Shown here piece after piece: positions 54,477 to 64,000 of a stretch of DNA of 64,000 bases. Both the position numbers and the translations under genes were made by a program. Origin of the DNA: Welwitschia mirabilis. Taxonomy: Eukaryota; Gnetophyta; Gnetopsida; Welwitschiales. The stretch lies in assembly GCA_051453625.1 (NCBI GenBank), contig JBOZIK010000001.1, positions 250,719,051-250,783,050 of the forward strand. Reading direction: 5' to 3'. Within the stretch, counting starts at the first letter, position 1; each line of letters starts with the position of its first letter. The notes beneath the pieces are model-generated. The model was not told where the DNA came from and did not search any database. It saw nothing but the letters and a program-made list of their open reading frames with translations.

Positions 54477-56799
54477 GTCTTATTACATTCATCATATTAT
54501 TTATTTTCAATATATTCTATTTGTTTCTTATCTAAATTTTTCTTTTATATTTTATGACAATGTCAATTAGTCAAGTAGGTTATAACACATTATACTACAA
54601 GAAATATTTAGAAATAATTATAAGCACCTTGTCAAACTATATTTCTCTGTACATTCAAGAATGTGCTAAAACAAATTTATTAGATTTGTTTTAAGTTGAT
54701 TGAAAAATATGAATTTATATATGTTTATGTTATTTTTCTTAAGATAATTTATCTTTAGTAATCTTTGCTTAATGTAACTAAGTTATTTGATACTTTCTAA
54801 AATTATAAAGCTTACATTTTCAAAGATAGGCTATGATGAACTATCTTTTCCACTAGAAAGTGAGCTTATTAACTAAACAAGTACATGCAAAATTAATGCT
54901 AAAATCTAATACAAGACATGCTCAAACTTTTTTTTTTATTTTTTTTAATGGTGCCCTTAGTCTAAATGGAATTCCCAATTCAATGAAATCCATGCTTATT
55001 ACTGAGACCACTTCCAAATTGGAATAAAAAAATAGTCCTACTAGTAACACAACCTTACATAAGCTCTGCAAATCAATGTTTTGCCTTTTTAGTATATCTT
55101 CTACCTAGTTATTCTTCTCAAATAACCTAGGCAATGCATCTTACGTTAAAACTTGGATGACTGCTCTTCTATTTTGAAACCTAAGGGTGATTATTTTTTA
55201 TGTTATTTGCATTGTTTGTTGTCTGATCCCTAATGGACTCCTCTGACTACTTTTACATCTTCTCCAAGATCTGATGGAAGTATTAACATTATTACATATC
55301 TCCTTTTAGAAAAGGTAAAGAATGATATTTTACTCTTATAATTAGTAAACCTGTATGTTGTATTGCAAGATAGCAATAATTTTATTATTGGTAATACCTT
55401 CATAGTTTACACAATAGAATCATACATTGAATTCCCCTAGTTGCCTAATTTGTAGTGTAGTTGTAGCAACTAAAAGGATTTGTGTAAAAGCAGTTGATGC
55501 CTTTGTCCTATGAGTATACTAAATTGTTCTTCATTGCTTATAGTAAGGGCTAACTTGTTGTATATGTTTTATTATGTCTTTCCTATACTTGGTCAATCCC
55601 AATTAAGGTTATAACCACCCAACACTAAATCTAAAATCCTTGGAGTGATGGCAAATGTGTAGGCTTAAATAGTTAAAGGCTTGGTAAAATGCTTCAATTA
55701 AGGAGCAAAATAAATTAGAAATGGAACATTTATAGTCTATTCATGTTGTTAATTTGAATTTAACTTAAGGTAATAAAATGGATTATGCATGACTAAATGA
55801 TCTAGAAGGGTATTATGAGATCTCAAGGTGGGCTTGACATGCTCAATTATGATCAAGTAGATGATTATGTCCATGGTGGACATCCTTAATAGTTTTTACC
55901 AGACAACAATTTTTTCTTTACTAAGGTTAGTTTTAAGTAAGTTTATAACTTTTCTAGGGAAATGTGGAGGTATAAATTCTTTGTCTAAACTTTCATCCAT
56001 TTGTCTTCTCTCTACATCTCTCTTTTTCTATCTCTCTCATTTTTTTCTTATTTTTATTTTGATTTCTTTTTAAATTTTTATCCAACATGTTCTTGTGTTT
56101 TGTTTTATTACTCGTAATGACCTTTTAGACCTCTTTCTATGTTTCCATTCAATGGTCATTAAAGCAACATCACTTTACCCTAACAAAAAGATTGAGTGAG
56201 AGTGTGAATTTTTCTTTTTTCTATTATAAGTATTGTGTTATTTCTTTAGTCATTTCTCTTTTCCTTATAAATCAAGAAATTTTTTATCTATATTTTATCT
56301 TAACATAAAATCACTCATGAATTATTATGGATATTTTCACAAATAGCCACACAGCTTATCAATAGCAACATGCAACTACTATTCAATCTAATACTAGCTT
56401 TATAGACATCTAGTTAGTGCTTTGATGACATCAATGTAATAGACGATGCTATGTGCTTTCTAAGAAATTATTGAAATTTTGAAACCGTGCACTAAAATTA
56501 CCATAAGATTATCCTTTCTCCCATCATTTCACATACCATGTTTTTACTGAAAAATGTGATATGTTTATTGTAAATACTTGGGAAATTGATTAAAAAAAAG
56601 AAAGTAAGCTCTATTTTGATTCGAGAAATTCAAGTAGCAAAGAGGAGAGGAACTTAGATGATAATTTCTATGGCTATGGCTAATGTCCTCAATAATAATT
56701 CTCCCTAATCTTGTCTCATATGCATGTCCACTTCAAGTTAGCAGAAGAACATTAAGCCTGCTTCAAATAATCCTATTCTAAACATTACATAAGCTTATT
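54477..56799. other. AT-rich DNA after the nest, no gene recognised
   Basis: By logic it should begin with the next kinase intron and the rest of CACTA 2, but no right CACTA terminus with subterminal repeats was found. An isolated TACTACAAGAAATATTTAG at 54593 resembles a CACTA end without the repeat array. Confidence 0.5.
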
Positions 56800-58253
56800 T
56801 GGTACATCCTATCAAATCCTTAAATAAATAAAGGAAATCCATTGAAAAAGAAATAAAGGAGAAGAAGGCTGACCTTAAGTTAAAGATCATTAATGTTTAT
56901 AGAGATTTGAATCCTAAAATGAAGATGCTTCTGGATGAGCCAAGTGAGGCTAAAATAAAAGAACAAACACAGGTCATGGAGATTCTGTTATAGAAGACTA
57001 TAGAAGTAGGATGTCCTATGACTACAATATTGGAAGATACATCAGATAAAGTTGAAGTATTAGATTTAGCACCTCAGATCTCTTTTATCAAAAATCTTCC
57101 CATTTGTGGGATTTGAAGAAGCTCCTAGTCCTCCTCCAGAGGAACATCAATAGAAGAAAACTAAAAGTAAAACCAATGGCAAGGAATACATGGAATATAT
57201 TTTTATGGAGATAGCGTTAATATGATTGATGAATCTCTTTAATTAGCATATGAGAATGATTATGAGATTTTGAACGATAAATGTATAGCTGTTATTCAAG
57301 AACTACCTAGCACTAATATTTGTCATTTATTTGCAGAAGTTTCAAAGGCATTTTTTACTATATTTATATATCAATACCCACTTGGGCTAATCATTATAAC
57401 ATTTCAAGAGTTTCTCAAGTGACATAGAAGACTTGAATACTTTAAGCACCAAATCAAAGACTTGTAACAAAGAATACGTACTCTCACTTAGTCATCCACT
57501 TTAGACTCAGTTTTTAGTAGCACATCCAAATATAACTCAATGAAGATTTTTTTATCCTTAACAAGAAATGATTTACAATGCAATGACCTATGTTGCTTTC
57601 AAAACTTGATAATTACACAGTTGTTAAAGGTATTCTTAGTATGATAAATTCTACTATGGTTGAGGATATATCAGGAGCAAAATGCATTTTATCCAAATCA
57701 TTTCTTTCTATCTCATCCAAAGTCCAAGCAATATTTACCTCTTTTTCTCCAAATGAACCTATTACTTATCTTGTCTTTTCTATGTTTATCATATGATACT
57801 AAATTTATTTGATTTAGATCCAGTGTTTTGGATCTACCTATCTTTGCATTGCATGATTAATTATAAATAGGTAAACAACCTATGATCAAAATTAAGTAAG
57901 AATTTAAGAGATGTGAGCCCTTGGAAAAGAGAAAATGCAAGTCTGCATTTGTCTATAAATTATTCCTGTAAAATTATTACTGCCCCTATTAATTTATGCT
58001 GAAAAAGAGAAGATAATTAGTAAAATTATCAAAATGCACCTTTGCACATCAGCATTGAGAAAAGAAAAAGAGCATTGTTCAAGAGAATCTATTAGAAAGA
58101 AGAGGACTCATTCATAGAAAGTTTATTCATAAAGGTCAGGAAGATTGTAGAGGACAATAAAATAAAGATTTTTATGCTCAAAGATCAATAAGAACATGCT
58201 GTCAAATAAAACATTATAGACCTAAATTTAGAGAGACTTCAAGTCCTTATTCA
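56800..58253 (+). pseudogene. Unrecognised coding-like remnant
   Basis: Several frames on the + strand give unusually protein-like readings: VGFEEAPSPPPEEHQ and KTKSKTNGKEYMEYIFYGDS, NMIDESL, AYENDYEILNDKCIAVIQEL near 57100-57320, FIYQYPLGLIITTFQEFL near 57365-57420 and HRRLEYFKHQIKDL near 57425-57465. Stops and shifts are present. The style (acidic and proline-rich linker, then a hydrophobic segment) is that of a retroelement polyprotein, but I cannot assign a family and propose no function. The left edge is approximate, and the right edge is an N gap. Confidence 0.4.
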
Positions 58254-58297
58254 NNNNNNNNNNNNNNNNNNNNNNNNNNNNNNNNNNNNNNNNNNNN
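58254..58297. other. Assembly gap (44 N)
   Basis: Run of N at the end of the coding-like remnant. Confidence 0.99.
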
Positions 58298-58673
58298 ATT
58301 TAGATGGTAATCCACTCATTTATCATACCTGCTAGTGTTTGTAATTTTTATTAATCCTTATCCTTTCTTGTTCAATTAAAGGAATTCTTCTTTAGTTGTA
58401 CAAGCTTATTACATTCTCCACAAATCACTTATCATTTAACCCATATCTTGGACATAGACAAGCTATCTTTTCTATATGAGAATGATCATTCTTTTATGAA
58501 ATCCAACATTTTATCATGCAAGAAAAATCCTATAGGTATCTTCCTTAAATCCTCTACAATCAAGTCAACAAACATTAGCTTCTACACAACTTTACTTGTA
58601 ATGTTATCCAAAAGTATTTCCTTTCTACATTACCTACTCAACTTTGCCAATAAGATTCTCATTTTATCCCATA
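58298..58673. other. Short AT-rich contig piece, no gene recognised
   Basis: A 75-codon open piece (58448-58673, + strand) has no family pattern. On the minus strand it could belong to the copia remnant at 59750-60480, but no motif can be read. Confidence 0.4.
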
Positions 58674-59355
58674 NNNNNNNNNNNNNNNNNNNNNNNNNNN
58701 NNNNNNNNNNNNNNNNNNNNNNNNNNNNNNNNNNNNNNNNNNNNNNNNNNNNNNNNNNNNNNNNNNNNNNNNNNNNNNNNNNNNNNNNNNNNNNNNNNNN
58801 NNNNNNNNNNNNNNNNNNNNNNNNNNNNNNNNNNNNNNNNNNNNNNNNNNNNNNNNNNNNNNNNNNNNNNNNNNNNNNNNNNNNNNNNNNNNNNNNNNNN
58901 NNNNNNNNNNNNNNNNNNNNNNNNNNNNNNNNNNNNNNNNNNNNNNNNNNNNNNNNNNNNNNNNNNNNNNNNNNNNNNNNNNNNNNNNNNNNNNNNNNNN
59001 NNNNNNNNNNNNNNNNNNNNNNNNNNNNNNNNNNNNNNNNNNNNNNNNNNNNNNNNNNNNNNNNNNNNNNNNNNNNNNNNNNNNNNNNNNNNNNNNNNNN
59101 NNNNNNNNNNNNNNNNNNNNNNNNNNNNNNNNNNNNNNNNNNNNNNNNNNNNNNNNNNNNNNNNNNNNNNNNNNNNNNNNNNNNNNNNNNNNNNNNNNNN
59201 NNNNNNNNNNNNNNNNNNNNNNNNNNNNNNNNNNNNNNNNNNNNNNNNNNNNNNNNNNNNNNNNNNNNNNNNNNNNNNNNNNNNNNNNNNNNNNNNNNNN
59301 NNNNNNNNNNNNNNNNNNNNNNNNNNNNNNNNNNNNNNNNNNNNNNNNNNNNNNN
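58674..59355. other. Assembly gap (682 N)
   Basis: Run of N. TTATCCCATA stands on both sides (58664-58673 and 59356-59365), which suggests overlapping contig ends or a repeat at the break. Confidence 0.99.
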
Positions 59356-59749
59356 TTATCCCATAGAACATTTTCCAATACTTTTAACCATTTACTGAGG
59401 GTACTACACTTGGCCATGTTAGGGTTTTTATTTCCTGATTGATATGTTAGTAAAGCCAAAACTATATTTTTATGCCTTATTATTTATTTTTTAGTTATAA
59501 CCCATTTAATGTTGTATAAGTGAGCTTTTTAATTAAGTTTCTTTGGGTTGTTAGAGTGTTCCATTTTAAACCATTTTTAAGGACATGTACCAAAAAAAAA
59601 TTAGGGTTTTCTAAACTTTCTAATCCTATCTATATAATCCTATATATGTACATACATGCTTATTAATAAGAAACATCAAAATCATGGGAGGCATACTAAC
59701 TTTTATTGTGAGTAATTAAGCATCTAATCCATAAACTTTACTGAAACCT
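59356..59749. other. AT-rich DNA, no gene recognised
   Basis: Nothing recognised on either strand. It may be the 3' continuation of the antisense copia remnant. Confidence 0.45.
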
Positions 59750-60480
59750 TACCTTGAAGGTATAAAATAAAGTCAATTTTTTCCTACTAGAATTATTAAT
59801 AGACACGGTGCCACACAAAGAGGTTTTAGACATGGTACCAACTACACCATAATAGACATCTAGTTTTCTTCCTTTCTAATCTGAACTAGATATTATAAAG
59901 CCATCTTTCTTTATTTTTAACAACAAGAAAATCCTTATAGAAATCTAAGAAATTGGAAAAGAAACCAGGTAGAATATTTTTATCAATAAGAACTTTCATA
60001 CCTATCTCATTGAGATATTCTACTCATGGATGTAAGGAAACATTATCAGAAAAAACAAACATCATTTAGGCTTTCACTTATTTAGCTCTTTCCTCCTTTT
60101 TTTCATGCATCTATATGGTTGCATCTATGCTCCTTCTACTCTGTTCACTTTTAGAAGTGATTCTACAAAGAGGGTTATCTAGTTATTTAGAAGAAATTAG
60201 CTTCTTGGATAATTTAGGCACATAACACAGTTTATTCAAAGTTAAAAGTTTTTGCCACTTCCTTCTTGTAGCATAATAAAATGCATCCCCATGACTTATC
60301 AAAGTGTTCCAACTGGATTTTCTTTCAACCTTCTATTTTCTACTACACCTTAATTACTAACAAGCCTTCTCACGTCTCTCTTCTTTTTGTAGAAATCCCA
60401 ATAGATATTGTGGCTACTAGATTTTCCTCTGCTTTTGTTTCTTCCACTAGAATCTCTTTGTTGTGAACATCCCTAATTAT
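59750..60480 (-). pseudogene. Antisense copia gag-end to integrase-start remnant
   Basis: On the minus strand, from 60480 leftwards: RNKSRGKSSSHNIYWDFYKK followed by DVRRLV, which fits a basic linker and a CX2CX4HX4C knuckle with its Cys and His replaced; LCYVPKLSKKLISS near 60230, fitting the LxxVPxLxxNLIS protease/GAG-pre-integrase edge; VEYLNEIGMKVLIDKNILPG near 60000, fitting the LGHMSExGMKxLxxxNLLPG region; LDFYKDFLVVKNKERW (LDFCxxCxxGKQxRxxF); and MSKTSLCGTVSINNSS near 59800, fitting GPMxxxSLGGAxYFVTFIDDSS at the start of the integrase core. No LTR found. It does not match the copia element at 30253 in detail, so it is a different family. Confidence 0.75.
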
Positions 60481-61102
60481 CAATTATTATAGTTTATTAA
60501 AGACTTTCTAATAGAAGTGAACTATCTATAACATTTAACATGTAGTAGGGTAGTGTAATTAGTGTTAAACTAGTCAAGAACTTTAATTAACATGATATTT
60601 AATGCCATCAACATTAATCTTCCTTCTAGTAAAGAATTGAGAAGATGTATTAGATGTAAGTTTACAAGATACATAATCTATAGGTCAGTTAATAATGCAA
60701 AGAATCATTTCATCTCATCTAAGTGGAATGAATGCTTCATTCTGATTTTTAAAACTTTTATGATTTTTGAGTAGCTACTATATGACTTGGACTAAAGACA
60801 GGTATGGTAGCATTTGTAAGGGGTTCATTACCACTACATTTTTCTACATATTAAGGTTCCTTAGTAGCTTGGCATGGATTCCCTTACCATGTCCTTATAT
60901 ATAAAAGCTCCATAGGATAACTTTCATTAATTTGATGCATCAAACCTTACTTTTAGCTGGTTAAATTACTGGAAGCAATTACACAAAGTAACAGTTAGGA
61001 TTTTAGAAGTTCTAAAGTATTAGCTCTCCTAGATGAAAAACCATTTCAGTAACATAAGTGAAATATTCCTTCCAAGTTGTTAATTTCGTTTTTTTTGAAG
61101 GA

Positions 61103-61158
61103 ACAACACATGTATTAACTTTTTGGTATGCAAATCCAAATAGAATGCTGAAATTAGT
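61103..61158. repeat. Gap-edge duplicate, left copy
   Basis: Sequence from ACAACACATGTATTAAC to GAATGCTGAAATTAGT recurs at 61555-61603 on the other side of the gap, where it lacks seven bases. It is either a tandem duplication or two unmerged versions of one locus. Confidence 0.9.
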
Positions 61159-61551
61159 NNNNNNNNNNNNNNNNNNNNNNNNNNNNNNNNNNNNNNNNNN
61201 NNNNNNNNNNNNNNNNNNNNNNNNNNNNNNNNNNNNNNNNNNNNNNNNNNNNNNNNNNNNNNNNNNNNNNNNNNNNNNNNNNNNNNNNNNNNNNNNNNNN
61301 NNNNNNNNNNNNNNNNNNNNNNNNNNNNNNNNNNNNNNNNNNNNNNNNNNNNNNNNNNNNNNNNNNNNNNNNNNNNNNNNNNNNNNNNNNNNNNNNNNNN
61401 NNNNNNNNNNNNNNNNNNNNNNNNNNNNNNNNNNNNNNNNNNNNNNNNNNNNNNNNNNNNNNNNNNNNNNNNNNNNNNNNNNNNNNNNNNNNNNNNNNNN
61501 NNNNNNNNNNNNNNNNNNNNNNNNNNNNNNNNNNNNNNNNNNNNNNNNNNN
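61159..61551. other. Assembly gap (393 N)
   Basis: Run of N flanked by near-identical sequence on both sides. Confidence 0.99.
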
Positions 61552-61554
61552 GGC

Positions 61555-61603
61555 ACAACACATGTATTAACTTTGCAAATCCAAATAGAATGCTGAAATT
61601 AGT
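61555..61603. repeat. Gap-edge duplicate, right copy
   Basis: Counterpart of 61103-61158. It reads AACTTTGCAAATCC where the left copy has seven additional bases. Confidence 0.9.
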
Positions 61604-63545
61604 TCATCATTTATCAGAATCAGGCTAATTAAATAATTGAGTTGATATTAAATACAATTTTTTTGGTTACTAAAGTTATTTTTTTGGATGAGAGTTAGAG
61701 ATTAACATGTATGAAATAGGGCTGAATTTCATTACTAGTAACCATCTCTCTATTTTGCTAGTTTGTAATTTAATAGATGGCTTTACAATTTTCTTGTCCT
61801 TTAATGTGTAGCACTGTTTTTATTGCAAAGGCAGTATTGAGCATCTTTTGAATTGTTTCTCTTAAGTTACATGAAATAACTAAGGAACATTTTATGCTTT
61901 TATTTTAATTAATCTTAGAAATAATGAGTGTGTCCTTTCATTTTAAGATTTATTCATGTTGTTCTCATTATCTTATATTACTTTAAATTCATTATGTTTA
62001 TTATTGATTTAAATTCTTAACTATTGGGTATCAATGTTTTAGAATGCTATTTACTCATGACTTAACATTTAATGTTATTTACTAGATAAAAGAAGAAGCA
62101 ACAAAAATGAAAATTGTTGACATTGAGGTAATACCAAATACTGAAGCTACTGAACCAAGGTAAAAAAAAAGAGAATCAGAAGAGGTAAAATCTAAATATA
62201 AATTTTTTTAATGTTTTAAATTGCTAAATGACTTTTTCACCTTTGATATGATAATACATTATTATTTTCATCATGATATGTCTTCAAACCTGATATACTA
62301 GATGCAATAGAAAATAATGTTTCCCTTTCACTCTGCTTTATTTAAAGATATTTGAAATGCATTTTATTTATATTTATAGATATGCATGTAGTATTATGTT
62401 CCTAATTATTTTAATTTTGCAATCCTTTTTTTAGTCTTAGTTTATTTTCTTTTTAATTTTTAGTTTAATGATTTTATATCTTTTGTGAGCTCTCTTTATG
62501 ACCTTTTTACATGCCTTTGGAACTTGCACTCTAGGTTTCCCTTATGTATTATTTTGGTAGGTGGCCTTCCTGTTTATAGCTAGGAGAAGGAATATTTTCA
62601 TATTCAAAAGGAACTTCCATCCTTATTATCTTTAGATTTAACTCATTTTTTATGTTCTTTCCTCATAAAAAATCTATTTAGCATTAGTTGTATAAGTTTT
62701 ATAGTAAATTTTAAATTTAAATGAGCTCTCCAAATCCTATCCTTTTTATATTTCTAAATAATTCATCATTTTCAAATATGGAGGCCCAAGAACCTAAACA
62801 AAATTGAGATATGCTTTTAAAATTCTTTTCTTCTTATATTAATAATGATCCCAGATGTCTAGGGCACCTTGAAAACCATGAAGGTTACTCTATTAATTTA
62901 AAAGTAAAAGGCAAACATAATCATGTATCTTTAAGAGTAAGTTTCCAAATTCAGTGATCCTTTTAAAGTTGGGAGAAAAAAGTTTTTTTGGGTATATTCC
63001 ATTACTTTACTTGTCTCTTGCACAAATCAAACTACAAAAAGGTCTTCATATTATTAGTCAACTATAAGGAAAAGGAAAAATATGTTACAAGAGGACAAAA
63101 GCATACCAACTACCACTTGAGAGGGGAGAAAAAGTAGTTTTTCCATTAATTTGCTCCTTTCCTTCCTTGCTAAGGATGCCTCTATAAGCTGAAAAAGACT
63201 TCTATTAACTTATATAATGGAATGAAATCATTACCATTTTTAGGCCTTAACCTCTATTCTCACACCATTAACATTGTAAATTTCTAGTTTGGATGGCATA
63301 CCATTTATAGTTCTCATAGGAATTTCAGCATTTTGAAATAAATTAGTTTTCTCTCAGTATGTTATTCATCATAAATTTCTATTGTGTTATGCAATAGTTA
63401 AAATGCTAATGGTAGCTTATATACCTTCAACTCTTGTAGATTGTTATCATTCTCAATTAATACAAAATATTTGCCTTTAGCTCTTGTAGAATTATTAACA
63501 TCCTTAATTAATATAGAAGTTCCTAAAGTAATGTATGTATGGCAG

Positions 63546-63600
63546 CAGTGTTTAATTAAGTGGTGATTAGTCACCACCTCCAGATTTTGCCTGCGACTAT
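63546..63600 (+). mobile_element. Possible hAT-type terminus
   Basis: CAGTGTTTAATTAAG begins like plant hAT-type terminal repeats (CAGTGTTnnAA). It is followed by the palindrome GTGGTGATTAGTCACCAC (7-base arms, 63560-63577) and ATTTTGCCTGCGACTA, a phrase reminiscent of non-autonomous hAT relatives. The other end and the 8-bp duplication are not visible before the window ends. Confidence 0.4.
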
Positions 63601-63860
63601 TTTACAGTCATCTTCCAACCACACATAGACTCTAGGCAATTAGCCACTCATTCTCTTCGATGTGACTAATTGTAGATTATCCATTGAAAAAAGGGGAAAA
63701 TCATAGAAAACAGTCAGGCAAAACTTCAATAAATCCAACAATTACCGAGAAATCTGTCATAGAAAACATCTGTTTAGCATGAATGAACAATAGAAAGGTG
63801 GAGACTATGGCGTGAAGAGCTAAACTTGGCACAGAGAGCTGAGCTTGGCATGGAGAGATC

Positions 63861-64000
63861 GGTGTGGGCATGTGGTGCAGTGCAGAGAGCAGAGCGTATC
63901 ATGAAGAGCTAGGTGTGGACATGTGGTGCAGTGCGGAGAATAGAGTGTGGCATGGAGAGCTGGGTGTAAACATGTGGTGCAGTGCAGAGAACAGAGCGTG
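63861..64000 (+). repeat. 51-bp tandem repeat at the right edge
   Basis: Units at 63861-63911, 63912-63962 and 63963-64000 (cut by the window edge) each begin GGTGTGGGCATGTGGTGCAG or a variant. Shorter related pieces (GAGCTGAGCTTGGCATGGAG) precede from about 63813. It is strikingly GC-rich compared with the surrounding DNA. Confidence 0.92.

Larger units (their letters stand above)
60481..63545. other. AT-rich DNA, no gene recognised
   Basis: Contains a 393-N gap with duplicated edges and, at 62085-62160, a short exon-like piece (KEEATKMKIVDIEVIPNTEA between a TACTAG acceptor and a TAAAAA that may be a decayed GT donor). No other coding signal was recognised. Confidence 0.5.

Noticed and set aside
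56800-58253. Endogenous pararetrovirus as the source of the coding-like remnant
   Set aside because: No movement protein, coat zinc finger or reverse transcriptase motif of that group could be read. The family is left open.
1-64000. CRISPR arrays, bacterial operons, phage or bacterial insertion sequences
   Set aside because: No regular repeat-spacer arrays, ribosome-binding sites or bacterial gene packing. All recognisable content is plant repeat DNA and plant gene fragments.

Overview
The window is AT-rich, gene-poor plant nuclear DNA, most probably from an angiosperm. The evidence is decayed Ty1-copia and Ty3-gypsy retrotransposons with plant-type tRNA primer sites, CACTA (En/Spm) DNA transposons, and fragments of two plant genes with their introns. 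I see no intact protein-coding gene, rRNA or tRNA gene. Almost all recognisable coding sequence is broken by stops and frameshifts, and where a family consensus is known many changes are C-to-T or G-to-A. Ten runs of N are assembly gaps. I cannot name the species.

Layout. 1-4876: AT-rich DNA with no recognisable gene. 4877-12816: a minus-strand gypsy element with two ~1.07 kb LTRs, a tRNA-Asp-type primer site, a polypurine tract and broken gag-protease, but no visible reverse transcriptase; a family of ~40-nt hairpin-like motifs is scattered through its LTRs and non-coding parts. 12817-15524: nothing recognised. 15525-21977: a second, apparently gutted LTR element with ~1.2 kb LTRs. 21978-25992: a probable LTR end with a tRNA-Met-type primer site and a tRNA-like (SINE-like) segment. 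25993-29930: the 5' part of an Athila-like gypsy element with a long gag pseudogene. 30253-33545: a plus-strand copia element (gag, protease, integrase, reverse transcriptase) cut off inside its reverse transcriptase.

33546-54476 is a deep nest. A CACTA end (33546) interrupts the copia reverse transcriptase. Behind it lies a MAK/MHK-like protein kinase gene fragment with introns. One kinase exon is split at 35341/54402 by a 19-kb tandem copia insertion, with target-site duplication ATTGG and the reading frame resuming on the far side. The tandem is LTR(gap)-internal-LTR-internal-LTR. Its internal region encodes gag and protease, then an unrelated ORF resembling the putative plant transposon protein family in place of integrase and reverse transcriptase. 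That ORF has its own TATA-like box and shares a GTCGAC-type motif with the LTR. The last LTR is in turn split by a 9.2-kb CACTA element (44912-54099, duplication GTT) that carries several exons and introns of a cytosolic valyl-tRNA synthetase, plus an antisense copia pol remnant.

54477-64000: mostly unrecognised AT-rich DNA with a minus-strand copia remnant (59750-60480), a coding-like stretch (56800-58250), a possible hAT-type terminus (63546) and a 51-bp tandem repeat running off the right edge.

Nothing here forms a working pathway. The interest lies in element architecture: two CACTA elements of one family that each captured a different host gene, and a non-autonomous copia family with an extra ORF.
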